Shown here: one piece after another, positions 27,378-35,911 of the stretch
How the letters are laid out: the number at the start of each line of letters is the position of its first letter
How positions within the stretch are numbered: position 1 is the stretch's first letter
Source of the DNA: DASQBT01 sp963746955
GTDB taxonomy: Bacteria > Pseudomonadota > Gammaproteobacteria > Burkholderiales > Thiobacillaceae
Direction: 5' to 3'
DNA length: 64,000 nt
Assembly (NCBI GenBank): GCA_963746955.1
Contig: CAVVDR010000017.1
Span: 124,001-188,000, forward strand
Notes under the pieces: generated by a model
The model's database searches: none
What the model saw: only the letters and a program-made list of their open reading frames with translations
Told to the model about the DNA's origin: nothing
Translations under genes and position numbers: made by a program

Positions 27378-28918
27378 AAGTGCGCGCGCAGATTGCCATG
27401 GTGCTGAACCTGGACAAGTGCATCGGCTGCCACACCTGTTCGGTTACCTGCAAGAACGTGTGGACCTCGCGCGAAGGCATGGAATACGTCTGGTTCAACA
27501 ATGTCGAATCCAAGCCCGGCATCGGCTATCCCAAACAATGGGAAAACCAGGATATCTGGAACGGTGGCTGGAAGCGCAAGCCCGATGGCAGCCTGGAGCC
27601 GCGCCAGGGCGGCAAGCTCAAGATCCTTGCCAACATCTTCGGCAATCCCAACCTGCCGGAGATCGACGACTACTACGAGCCCTTCACCTACGACTACGAG
27701 CACCTGCAAAAGGCGCCGTTGTCCCAGACTCCACCCACCGCGCGCCCCATCTCTGCCATCACCGGCGAGAAGATGGACAAGATCCACTGGGGCCCGAACT
27801 GGGAAGACGACCTCGGCGGCGAGTTCTCCTCCAGAAGCCGCGACAAGTGCTTCGACGAGGTGCAGAAGGAGATGTATTCCACCTTCGAGAATACCTTCCT
27901 CATGTACCTGCCGCGCCTGTGCGAGCATTGCCTCAACCCGACCTGCGTGGCCTCCTGTCCCTCGGGCTCGATCTACAAGCGCGAGGAAGACGGCATCGTG
28001 CTGGTCGACCAGGACAAGTGCCGCGGCTGGCGCATGTGCATATCGGGCTGCCCGTACAAGAAGATCTATTACAACTGGAAGACCGGCAAGGCGGAGAAGT
28101 GCATCTTCTGCTATCCGCGCATCGAGGCCGGCCAGCCCACCGTGTGCTCCGAATCCTGCGTTGGCCGCATTCGCTACCTTGGCGTGATCCTGTATGACGC
28201 CGATCGCATCAGTGAAGCGGCGAGCATCGAGGATCCAAAGGAACTCTACGAAGCCCAGTTGAAAGTGTTCCTCGATCCCGAGGATCCCAAGGTCGTTGCG
28301 GCCGCGCGCGCGGAAGGCATCCCGGAAGGCTGGCTGGAAGCCGCGCAACGCTCACCGGTGTACAAGATGGCAATCGACTGGAAGATCGCCTTCCCGCTGC
28401 ACCCGGAATACCGCACGCTGCCCATGGTGTGGTACGTCCCGCCGCTCTCGCCCATACAGTCCGCGGCCGAGTCGGGCAGGATGGGCATGAACGGGATCAT
28501 TCCGGATACCGAGTCGCTGCGCATCCCCATCAGGTACCTGGCCAACCTGCTCACCGGCGGCAAGGAGCAGCCAGTCATGACGGCGCTGGATCGCATGCTG
28601 GCGATGCGCGCCTACATGCGTGGCAAGTCGGTGGAAGGCGTGGGCAACATTGCGGCGCTGGAGCAGGTGGGATTGTCGGTTGCCCAGGCCGAGGAAATGT
28701 ACCGCTACATGGCGATCGCCAACTACGAGGATCGGTTCGTCATCCCCAGCACCCACCGGGAGGAGACCATCGACACCTTTGAGGAAAAGTCGAGCTGCGG
28801 GTTCAGCTTCGGCAATGGGTGCTCGGATGGCGTTTCCAAGCCCAGCCTGTTCGGCAACCGCAAGAATGCCGTTCCGGTCGATCTGTCGCAATTGCGCTCG
28901 AAAAAGCGCGCCGGATGA
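27374..28918 (+). CDS. narH: Respiratory nitrate reductase beta subunit NarH
   Basis: A 514-residue ferredoxin-like subunit carrying the four iron-sulphur clusters that pass electrons from NarI to NarG. Cys groups are visible at CIGCHTCSVTC (about residues 16-26), CEHCLNPTCVASCPSG (about 184-199), CRGWRMCISGCPYK (about 217-230; the Trp replaces a Cys ligand, as in the 3Fe-4S site of the family) and CIFCYPR (about 244-250). ATG 27374 overlaps the narG stop by 4 bases. Length matches E. coli NarH (512). Confidence 0.98.
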   Translation: MKVRAQIAMVLNLDKCIGCHTCSVTCKNVWTSREGMEYVWFNNVESKPGIGYPKQWENQDIWNGGWKRKPDGSLEPRQGGKLKILANIFGNPNLPEIDDYYEPFTYDYEHLQKAPLSQTPPTARPISAITGEKMDKIHWGPNWEDDLGGEFSSRSRDKCFDEVQKEMYSTFENTFLMYLPRLCEHCLNPTCVASCPSGSIYKREEDGIVLVDQDKCRGWRMCISGCPYKKIYYNWKTGKAEKCIFCYPRIEAGQPTVCSESCVGRIRYLGVILYDADRISEAASIEDPKELYEAQLKVFLDPEDPKVVAAARAEGIPEGWLEAAQRSPVYKMAIDWKIAFPLHPEYRTLPMVWYVPPLSPIQSAAESGRMGMNGIIPDTESLRIPIRYLANLLTGGKEQPVMTALDRMLAMRAYMRGKSVEGVGNIAALEQVGLSVAQAEEMYRYMAIANYEDRFVIPSTHREETIDTFEEKSSCGFSFGNGCSDGVSKPSLFGNRKNAVPVDLSQLRSKKRAG

Positions 28919-28926
28919 GGAGCCCG

Positions 28927-29601
28927 ATGATGAAGACCTACAAAGTGCTATCGCTGTTGTTGAGCTACCCGGAGACCGGTTGGCTCGACGCGCTGTCGGA
29001 AATGGAAATGGCGCTCGCCGAGGAGGCCGAATTCAACCGCAACGCGGCAACCTCGGTGGCCCCGCTTATCTCTATGCTGCGCGAGCTGAGCCTGATCGAA
29101 CTGCAGGAAATCTATGTCGCGACCTTCGATCGCAATCCTTCCCATTCGCTGCATTTGTTCGAGCACATCCACGGCGAGTCGCGCGAGCGCGGATCGGCCA
29201 TGGTGAACCTGCTGGAGGAGTACTGGAAGCACGGCTTTGACGCCAGCGCGTCCGAGCTGCCGGATTACCTGCCGCTGTTTCTAGAGTTTCTCTCTCTGCT
29301 TTCAGCCGAAGAAGCGGGCGGACTGCTGGGCGACGCGGTGCACGTGATCGCGTCGGTCGGGCGCAAGCTCGAAAAGAACGGCAGCCACTACGCAACGGTG
29401 TTTCGAGTGCTGGAAGCCTTGTCGCCGGTCGCCGCGGTAGAGTTGGCCGAGCCGCCGGTGCGCGACATGGACGAGGCGATGGAGATGTTCGGTCCCACCC
29501 TCGACGGGATCGAGCCGCTACTCAAGCCGGTGCCGCAGGTGGCGGTGGTGGCCATGCCCAAGTCGCTGCGGCACGGCACCGCCGGCATCGCATCGTCCTG
29601 A
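28927..29601 (+). CDS. narJ: Nitrate reductase molybdenum cofactor assembly chaperone NarJ
   Basis: A 224-residue TorD/NarJ-family chaperone that binds apo-NarG and supports Mo-cofactor insertion and assembly with NarI. Mostly helical, with the family pattern LLSYPETGWLDAL at the N-terminus and LPLFLEFLSLL near residue 120. Start at ATG 28927 behind GAGGAG, 8 bases after the narH stop. Fourth gene of the structural nar operon. Confidence 0.95.
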   Translation: MMKTYKVLSLLLSYPETGWLDALSEMEMALAEEAEFNRNAATSVAPLISMLRELSLIELQEIYVATFDRNPSHSLHLFEHIHGESRERGSAMVNLLEEYWKHGFDASASELPDYLPLFLEFLSLLSAEEAGGLLGDAVHVIASVGRKLEKNGSHYATVFRVLEALSPVAAVELAEPPVRDMDEAMEMFGPTLDGIEPLLKPVPQVAVVAMPKSLRHGTAGIASS

Positions 29602-29619
29602 TACCTGGAGGATCTGAAA

Positions 29620-30306
29620 ATGTCCAACTTGCACAACTTTCTGTTCGGCCTCTATCCCTACATCTCACTGAGCATATTCCTGCTCGGCAGCCTGATCCGC
29701 TTCGACCGCGAACAGTATTCGTGGAAGAGCGATTCCAGTCAGTTGCTCAGACGATCTCAGTTGCGCCTGGGCAGCAATCTGTTCCACATCGGCATTCTGT
29801 TCCTGTTCTTTGGCCACATGGCCGGGCTGCTCACGCCGCACTGGCTGTATGAATCGTTCGGCCTGTCCACGCCCAACAAGCAGATGCTCGCCATCATTTC
29901 CGGCGGCATCGCTGGCCTGCTGTGCTTTGCCGGGGTGGCCATCCTGCTGCACCGGCGCCTGACCGAGCCGCGCATCCGCGCCACCAGCAAGCCGATGGAC
30001 ATCTTCATCATGCTGTGGATCCTTGCCACCCTGTTGCTGGGCCTGGTCAGCATCCTGTTCTCCCTGCAGCACCGCGAGGGCGGGGTGATGCTGCTGCTTG
30101 CGGGCTGGGCCCAGCACATCGTGACATTTCGCGGTGGCGCAGCCGATTATCTGGTGGGTGTGCCGATTATCTACAAGGTCCACCTGTTGTTTGGCATGAC
30201 TCTGTTCGTGCTGTTCCCATTCTCACGGCTGGTGCACGTGTGGAGCGGCTTTGCTTCGGTGAGCTATGCCACGCGTGCCTGGCAGATTGTTCGCCCGCGT
30301 GGATAA
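29620..30306 (+). CDS. narI: Respiratory nitrate reductase gamma subunit NarI (cytochrome b)
   Basis: A 228-residue membrane subunit with five predicted helices that binds two b-type haems and oxidises quinol on the periplasmic side. His ligands are visible near the N-terminal half (FHIGILFLFFGHMAGLL, about residues 58-74) and in the C-terminal part (YKVHLLFGMTLF, about 185-196). GGAGG lies upstream of ATG 29620. Length equals the family norm (about 225). Confidence 0.97.
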   Translation: MSNLHNFLFGLYPYISLSIFLLGSLIRFDREQYSWKSDSSQLLRRSQLRLGSNLFHIGILFLFFGHMAGLLTPHWLYESFGLSTPNKQMLAIISGGIAGLLCFAGVAILLHRRLTEPRIRATSKPMDIFIMLWILATLLLGLVSILFSLQHREGGVMLLLAGWAQHIVTFRGGAADYLVGVPIIYKVHLLFGMTLFVLFPFSRLVHVWSGFASVSYATRAWQIVRPRG

Positions 30307-30324
30307 GGAAAGGAGGAGATCGCA

Positions 30325-31881
30325 ATGACTCATGTTGTCATCATCGGAGCAGGGATTGCAGGCGTCCCGGCGGCCTATTCAATCAAGGCACAACTGGGCT
30401 CCAGGGGAAAGGTGACCGTCGTCTCCGACCAGGACTATTTCCACTTTGTGCCATCCAACCCCTGGGTGGCCATGGGCTGGCGCAACCGGGCCGACATCGC
30501 CTTTCCGATCGAACCTTATCTGAGGGAGCGCGGCATCGATTTCGTCGCCAGCGCAGTGAAGCGCATCCAGCCAGGGGACAATCAGATCATCCTGGATAAC
30601 GGAGCGAGCCTGTCCTACGACTTTCTGTTGATCGCTTCCGGCGTAGAGGGCGCCTTCGATGAGATTCCCGGGCTCGCCGCCCACACCAATTCGGTGATTC
30701 ATATCAATGATGCCGAACGGGCGCATGCAGCCTACCGCGAATTCGTCAAACATCCGGGACCCATCGTGGTGGGCGCGGTGCAGGGCTCCAGCATCCTCGG
30801 GCCGGTCTATGAATATGCCTTTCTCGCCGATGCCGATCTGAAGCGCCGGAATATTCGCGGCCGGGTTCCCATCACGCTGGTGACCCCCGAACCGTGGCCG
30901 GGTCATCTGGGGCTGGGGGCCGGAGCGGTGAGCCGCGATGTGATGGCGGCGGCGCTTGCCGATACCCAGATCAAGGTGATCTGCAACGCGCGCACCCTGC
31001 GGGTGGAAGCAGACAAGATTCATGTCGCTGAGCACAATGCGGACGGCAGCGAAAAGGAGATACATTCGCTGCCGTTTGCCTACTCGGTGTATTGGCCTGC
31101 TTTCCGGGGCGTTTCCGGCGTGCGGTCTGTTCCGGACCTGGTCAACGAGCGCGGCCTGGTCAGGGTGGATGAGTACCTGAGGAGTTATGTACAGCCAAAC
31201 ATCTTTGCGGTAGGCGTATGCGTGGCCCACTCGGTCGTCGATCGCACGCCGCTGGCGGTTGGGGCGCCGGATTCGGTGTATTCGATCCAGAAGGAAGTGG
31301 AGACCGCCGTCAACAACATTCTGGCGAGCATGCGGGGACAATCCCTGGAAAGCAGCATTCCGCAGCGTGCCAAATGGCTTTCCGACATGGGGGATAGCGG
31401 CGCCGCTTACTTGTCAGAACCACAAGTGCCCTTGCGCGACATCAACTGGATGCGCCAGGGCCGCTGGGTGCATCTGGCCAAGGTGGATTTCGAGAAGTAC
31501 TTCGTCAACAAGGTTCGCCTCATGCCGACCGGACAAGCGCCTTCGGTCGGTTCGCGGATCGCCGGGGTAATGAGTCGGCTGCTGGCGGACAAGAAAGAAG
31601 GTGTGCTCGCGGTTACGGCGGCGCCTTCCCAAGGGGGCGTGAAGCCGTTCGACCTTCAATTGCCGCGTGATCCCAATTTCGAACTGCGAGCGCTGGCCAA
31701 GTCGCTGAGGCGCGAACCCGGCGAGCTTGCCGCCGAGCTGCTGGCAGCGGCATTGATCGATGCCAAATCCTATCTGAATGAGGCCGCGGTGGATGCCCTG
31801 GAGCTTGCGCGGCGTGAATTGCTGGTGGAGGAGTTGCCCGAACACCAGCCGGGTGTGGAATTCCACGGCGGCGGGACCTGA
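30325..31881 (+). CDS. SQR/flavocytochrome-like FAD-dependent oxidoreductase with C-terminal extension
   Basis: A 518-residue flavoprotein of the sulfide:quinone reductase / NADH dehydrogenase II group. The dinucleotide-binding motif IGAGIAGVPAA is at about 6-16, and a second FAD motif, NIFAVGVCVAH, is near 292-302. The usual pair of catalytic Cys of SQR is not evident; only CNAR (near 220) and VGVC remain, so sulfide oxidation is doubtful. Residues about 435-518 form a charged helical extension with a short FDLQL strand. Start at ATG 30325 with GGAGGAG, 18 bases after narI, so it belongs to the nar transcript. It may feed electrons into the quinone pool or be tied to nitrate or nitrite stress. 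Substrate unknown. Confidence 0.85.
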   Translation: MTHVVIIGAGIAGVPAAYSIKAQLGSRGKVTVVSDQDYFHFVPSNPWVAMGWRNRADIAFPIEPYLRERGIDFVASAVKRIQPGDNQIILDNGASLSYDFLLIASGVEGAFDEIPGLAAHTNSVIHINDAERAHAAYREFVKHPGPIVVGAVQGSSILGPVYEYAFLADADLKRRNIRGRVPITLVTPEPWPGHLGLGAGAVSRDVMAAALADTQIKVICNARTLRVEADKIHVAEHNADGSEKEIHSLPFAYSVYWPAFRGVSGVRSVPDLVNERGLVRVDEYLRSYVQPNIFAVGVCVAHSVVDRTPLAVGAPDSVYSIQKEVETAVNNILASMRGQSLESSIPQRAKWLSDMGDSGAAYLSEPQVPLRDINWMRQGRWVHLAKVDFEKYFVNKVRLMPTGQAPSVGSRIAGVMSRLLADKKEGVLAVTAAPSQGGVKPFDLQLPRDPNFELRALAKSLRREPGELAAELLAAALIDAKSYLNEAAVDALELARRELLVEELPEHQPGVEFHGGGT

Positions 31882-31967
31882 TGAGTCAAGGGCCGGGCTT
31901 TGATTTGAGCAAAGTTTGGCGTCAGGGACCACCTATCTGTTTGCTTGGTTTTGAAGGAGATCGCAGC

Positions 31968-33167
31968 ATGGCCGTGATCAGCATCGAGGATCCGCGTCGG
32001 CGCGCCGCGCCGCCCAAGGGATTCGCCCTGTTTGCGCTGGGCTTTCGGCCTTTCTTTCTCGGAGCAGGTCTGTCCGCGGTTGTGCTGATGGCACTGTGGC
32101 TTGTACTGTTCCGAAACGGAGGGCAATTCGGCCTGATCGTTCCTCCCGTACTGTGGCACGCGCATGAAATGATCTTCGGTTTCGCCGGCGCGGTGATTGC
32201 CGGTTTTCTGTTGACCGCAGTGCAGAACTGGACCCAGGTCCGAACGCTCCACGGCGTGCCGCTGGGCATGCTGTTTGCGCTGTGGGTCGCGGCGCGCATC
32301 GCGCCTTTCGTCCATGGGGTGCCGAAGGAACTGACCGCGTTGCCGGACCTCCTGTTCTTTCCCGCAGTGATGATCGCCATCGCGCGCCCCATCATGCGCA
32401 CCAGGCAGGTTCGCAATTATGGGTTTCCCCTCATGCTGTCCATGCTCACTGTGGCGAACGTGCTGGTGCAGGGCGAAATGCTTGGCTGCATGCACGGGAC
32501 AGCGACTCTGGGCAATACCTTGGCTGTGTACATGATCGTGTTGATGATCGTGGTGATGGGCGGCCGGGTCATTCCCGGCTTCACCGATGCCAAGTTGCGC
32601 ACTCAGGCCAGACGCTGGAAGGTGGTGGAATGGCTGGCCCCGGCAAGCGCCCTGGCGGTGCTCGCTGCGGCGTTGGCCAATCCGCTCGCGCCGCTGACCG
32701 GCCTGGCAGCGATGTTCGCCGCGGGCGTACACGGCCTGCGCCTGTATGGCTGGCACACCCGCAAATTGTGGATGGTGCCGCTCTTGTGGGTCCTGCATCT
32801 GGGTTATGGCTGGATCGTCATTGGCTTCATCCTCGTGGCGCTGTCGACCCTGGGATGGCTTCCGCCATCCCTCGCAGTGCACGCCTTTACCGCCGGCGCC
32901 ATCGGCACCCTCACGCTGGGCATGATGGCAAGGGTCGCACTGGGCCACACCGGCCGCATGCTGGAGCCGGCAAGAATCATCAGTTGGGCGTTTGGGCTGA
33001 TCGTCGTTGCAGCCCTGGTTCGGGTAGCTGGGCCACTGGTCTTTGCCCAGGCGTATGACTTGGCGATCACGCTGAGCGGCCTGATCTGGATGCTGGCTTT
33101 CGGAATCTTTGTCCTGGTTTACCTGCCTGTCCTGGTGAGGCCGCGCGTGGACGGTAAAGAGGGCTGA
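31968..33167 (+). CDS. nnrS: NnrS family haem-copper membrane protein
   Basis: A 399-residue, 12-helix NnrS protein. The family marks are the N-terminal ALGFRPFFLGAG (about residues 23-34) and LWHAHEMIFGFAGAVIAGFL (about 61-80), with His residues thought to bind haem/copper, followed by further His in LGHTGRM. NnrS is controlled by nitric oxide regulators in several denitrifiers and protects against NO-derived metabolic stress. Start at ATG 31968 behind AAGGAGATC; the frame extends further upstream but without a ribosome site. It sits directly after the flavoprotein gene in the nar region. Confidence 0.95.
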   Translation: MAVISIEDPRRRAAPPKGFALFALGFRPFFLGAGLSAVVLMALWLVLFRNGGQFGLIVPPVLWHAHEMIFGFAGAVIAGFLLTAVQNWTQVRTLHGVPLGMLFALWVAARIAPFVHGVPKELTALPDLLFFPAVMIAIARPIMRTRQVRNYGFPLMLSMLTVANVLVQGEMLGCMHGTATLGNTLAVYMIVLMIVVMGGRVIPGFTDAKLRTQARRWKVVEWLAPASALAVLAAALANPLAPLTGLAAMFAAGVHGLRLYGWHTRKLWMVPLLWVLHLGYGWIVIGFILVALSTLGWLPPSLAVHAFTAGAIGTLTLGMMARVALGHTGRMLEPARIISWAFGLIVVAALVRVAGPLVFAQAYDLAITLSGLIWMLAFGIFVLVYLPVLVRPRVDGKEG

Positions 33168-33223
33168 AAGGCCGGATCGTCTTTCGCGTAAACCGGTGCC
33201 CAAGCCTTGCTCTGGCATTTGTA

Positions 33224-33242
33224 TATCATAGTATGATACTAT
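33224..33242. promoter_or_regulatory. Overlapping palindromes upstream of the DsrC-like gene
   Basis: TATCATAGTATGATACTAT holds two perfect 7-1-7 inverted repeats in one stretch: TATCATA-G-TATGATA (33224-33238) and ATAGTAT-G-ATACTAT (33228-33242). It is an A+T island in GC-rich DNA, 82 bases before the start codon at 33324, and is a good candidate for a dimeric repressor operator. The regulator is not identified. Confidence 0.6.
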
Positions 33243-33323
33243 TCTGCTATGCATTTGGGACGGTGTGGTCTGACTCGCTTGCCGGGCAGATCGCGTGCAT
33301 TTGGGCATTCTTCAGGAGAGCAC

Positions 33324-33653
33324 ATGATGGAATTGGCTATGGAATTACCGCGTACCGATGAGGAGGGTTACATCGTCGAACCGGCCGAATGGAACGAAGC
33401 CCTCGCCGAACACTTTGCCCGGAACGAAAACATCCACCTCACCTCCGCGCATTGGGACGTTATCCGCTTCATGCGCGACTTCTACGAGGAACATCAGGTC
33501 GCTCCGGATGCCCGCTTCGTGATCAAGCATCTGGCTGAGACGCTGGGGACGGCATCGCGCAACGAATTGTTCCGGCTGTTTCCCTACGGCTATGTCAAAC
33601 AAGCTTGCAAGATTGCGGGCATGAAGCGTCCACGCGCCTGGAGTACGGGCTAA
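33324..33653 (+). CDS. DsrC/TusE family protein with only the upstream C-terminal Cys
   Basis: A 109-residue DsrC/TusE/DsvC family protein. Family blocks are DEEGYIVEPAEWNEALAEHFA (shown in part; about 11-31), HWDVIRFMRDFYEEH (about 42-56) and the C-terminal KQACKIAGMKRPRAW. DsrC sulfur carriers have two Cys near the end, one in the QAC position and one penultimate; TusE keeps only the penultimate one. Here the QAC Cys is present, and the protein ends WSTG with no penultimate Cys, so it belongs to a third type without classical persulfide relay, possibly regulatory. ATG 33324 with CAGGAG. Confidence 0.9.
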   Translation: MMELAMELPRTDEEGYIVEPAEWNEALAEHFARNENIHLTSAHWDVIRFMRDFYEEHQVAPDARFVIKHLAETLGTASRNELFRLFPYGYVKQACKIAGMKRPRAWSTG

Positions 33654-33886
33654 GCAGATCGCGACCGCGGCAAGGTTGGCTGTTCGGCCAAACTTCTCAG
33701 GGAGGTTGCCGGCTGCCCGCGCTTTTGTCGCTTGAGATTCGTTCCTGGCCAGTGTGGCAGGTCTGAAGTCAATCTATTCCGGCTGCCTGGGATGCGTGCG
33801 AGATGGCGCCTCGCCTTGCGGCGCGTTACCTGTTCGTGACTCCCGCGTGGCTGGCGCGCCCTGGGACCTTTATACAAACCAAGAAC

Positions 33887-35089
33887 ATGAATTCCAGCGT
33901 CCTCACCTTCGTCAAGAACTTTAGGGGCCTTGCGGGACTGAAGGCCTTCGCGCGCCATTTTCTGGCTGCCGAAACCCCGCCCCTGTCACGTGCGGAACGC
34001 TGGCGCTCGATGTTCGGCGCATTGGCGGGCGTGGGCATCAGCGGCCTGGCGATGCACGCCATGCCGATCGGTTCGCACTGGCTGATTGCACCGGTGGGGG
34101 CAAGCGCCGTCATCCTCTATGCCTTGTCCCACAGCCCTCTGGCGCAGCCCTGGCCGGTATTCGGCAGCTATCTGGTCGCAGCCATCGTGGGCCTCGCCTG
34201 CGCTGCCCTCATCCCCAGCCCGCAATTTGCCGCAGCCCTCGCGGTGGCAGCCAGTATCTGGCTGTCCGCGCGGCTCAATTGCATCCACCCGCCCGGCGGC
34301 GCGGTTGCCCTGTTCATCGTGCTCGACGGGCCATACTCGCCAACTCGGATGGGGCTTACCCTGGGTTTGGTGATGTTGAACGCCGTCGCCATGCTGTTGG
34401 CTGCCTTGCTGGTCAACAACCTGCTGCCCGGCCGCCGCTACCCCTTCAGTCAAAAGCGCAACGAGTACAACGTGCACGGAACGCGCGATTCGGCGCCATT
34501 GGCGCGCATCGGCCTCAACCACACGGATCTGGAAAGCGCAGTGCAGGCCCTGGACACGTTCGTCGATGTGCAGGAAGACGAACTGGTGGAGCTCTACAAT
34601 CTCGCCGTCGATCATGCATTCGACCGCCACATCGGGCTTGCCTGTGGCGATATCATGTCGCGCGACGTGGTGACGGTGCAGTTCGGCACCGAGCTGGAAG
34701 AAGCGTGGACCCAGTTGCGCGCCCACAAGATCAAGGCCCTGCCGGTGGTTGACAACTACGGGCGGCTGATCGGCATCCTCACCGCCGCCGATTACCTGCG
34801 CCAGATGGACGACACCACTGCTGCCGGACTGGCGGTGCGCCTGCAAGGCCTGCTCAGACGCACGCCGGGAGTGAACTCGGAAAAATCCGAAGTGGCGGGG
34901 CAGATCATGACCGCGAACGTATACGCGGCCCGAACCGATACGCCGATCTCCGAACTCGTGCATCACCTGTCGGAAAAGGGCCTGCATCACATTCCCGTGC
35001 TGGATGACAAACGCCGGGTGCTGGGCATGGTGACCCAGTCCGATGTCATCGCCGCGCTTTACAAGCGCGTTGCCTTATCGTCGGCTTGA
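33887..35089 (+). CDS. HPP family membrane protein with two CBS domains
   Basis: A 400-residue protein. An N-terminal HPP domain of four to five helices (about residues 40-180) contains the name-giving CIHPPGGAVAL (about 138-148). Two CBS domains follow (about 255-310 and 335-395), with IMSRDVVTV and IMTANVY starts. HPP proteins of plants and cyanobacteria transport nitrite; CBS pairs usually sense adenine nucleotides. Placed downstream of nar, it could move nitrite or nitrate under energy control; this is inference. The start at ATG 33887 (MNSSVLTF) is chosen on protein pattern; the ribosome site is weak and an upstream ATG at 33803 is possible. Confidence 0.85.
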   Translation: MNSSVLTFVKNFRGLAGLKAFARHFLAAETPPLSRAERWRSMFGALAGVGISGLAMHAMPIGSHWLIAPVGASAVILYALSHSPLAQPWPVFGSYLVAAIVGLACAALIPSPQFAAALAVAASIWLSARLNCIHPPGGAVALFIVLDGPYSPTRMGLTLGLVMLNAVAMLLAALLVNNLLPGRRYPFSQKRNEYNVHGTRDSAPLARIGLNHTDLESAVQALDTFVDVQEDELVELYNLAVDHAFDRHIGLACGDIMSRDVVTVQFGTELEEAWTQLRAHKIKALPVVDNYGRLIGILTAADYLRQMDDTTAAGLAVRLQGLLRRTPGVNSEKSEVAGQIMTANVYAARTDTPISELVHHLSEKGLHHIPVLDDKRRVLGMVTQSDVIAALYKRVALSSA

Positions 35090-35147
35090 CTGCGAGCAAT
35101 ACCTCGCGCAGAAAGAATCCTTTGGCCGGCGATCGGCGAGGCGCAGC

Positions 35148-35594
35148 TCAATCTTTGTAGTGGCCTCTGCCATGCTCCTTGCCGCCCTTGTCGCGGCCTT
35201 TGCCATGATCATCATGCCAGTCGCGCCTGTCATCGCGACGGTCATCTCGGCCACCGTGGCGCTCGCGGTAGCGCGGAACATAGACGTCGTTGTACCACCT
35301 GTCGTCGACGAAATACACCGGTTCGCCACAGGCATTGTATTCGCGGCAGTGTTTGCGCCAGTGCCTGGCGTGGCCGGGGGGAACATGCAGGTAAACCGGC
35401 TGGCGCGCCACGCCCACGGGGACCGGCTGGATTACCACCGGCCGCGGATTGATGAGCACCGGACGGGGAACGTCGCCGATGTCGATGCGGCCATAGAAGC
35501 CTGGCTGGCCGACGCTGATCGATACGCCGACATTAGCAGCGAACGCCGGGAGGGTTGCTGCGGCGAGCGAGGCTAGAAACAGAAAGCGTTTCAT
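35148..35594 (-). CDS. Small secreted protein with basic Asp/Arg/His-rich tail
   Basis: A 148-residue exported protein. The start at 35594 is preceded by AAAGGGA and gives a clean signal peptide (MKRFLFLASLAAATLPAFA). The mature region has a Val/Pro-rich segment (PVLINPRPVVIQPVPVGVARQ, about 45-65), a HCREYNACG pair of Cys, and a tail of alternating Arg, Asp, His and Gly (about 105-148). Such proteins are common in betaproteobacteria and have no established function; the His/Asp tail suggests metal or polymer binding. It converges on the HPP-CBS gene. Confidence 0.8.
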   Translation of the reverse strand: MKRFLFLASLAAATLPAFAANVGVSISVGQPGFYGRIDIGDVPRPVLINPRPVVIQPVPVGVARQPVYLHVPPGHARHWRKHCREYNACGEPVYFVDDRWYNDVYVPRYRERHGGRDDRRDDRRDWHDDHGKGRDKGGKEHGRGHYKD

Positions 35595-35911
35595 GTTCAG
35601 GTCCCTTTCTGAGTTTGCTTCCGGTGCAAGAATAGTTGCGCTTGGGCTTAGCAGTATAGTGAATTCCTGAGATGACATCTCAACAACTCGCGTCAGGCGC
35701 TGCGAGGAATTCGGTAGTGCAAGTCCATCCGAAGCGCAAATTGGCGAGCACGCATGCCTGCATGGGAGCAAGTTCGAGCGACCAAGGATAGTCGGGACGG
35801 GGGATGCACGCCAACGGTCTGAAGCGTCCGGCGACGACGCACCGTATGCGCCCGGCAGTTCGCCAGCGCAATTGGCATTAGCCAGAGGGGAGTTGTACAC
35901 TCGCCACTCAA
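35595..35911. other. Divergent promoter region between the 35594 gene and the cus operon
   Basis: A 317-base gap without a credible gene. It contains the perfect palindrome TGAGATG-A-CATCTCA at 35668-35682, a plausible operator for one or both flanking units. No CueR-type or CusR-type box was recognised with confidence. Confidence 0.5.
35668..35682. promoter_or_regulatory. Perfect 7-1-7 palindrome, putative operator
   Basis: TGAGATGACATCTCA, symmetric around A35675, lies 73 bases upstream of the minus-strand start at 35594 and 229 bases upstream of cusC. The position suits control of the small secreted protein. The regulator is unknown. Confidence 0.45.

Noticed and set aside
31770..33308. 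512-codon minus-strand frame opposite nnrS
   Set aside because: Gln/His/Arg-rich shadow of a transmembrane gene; no start signal.
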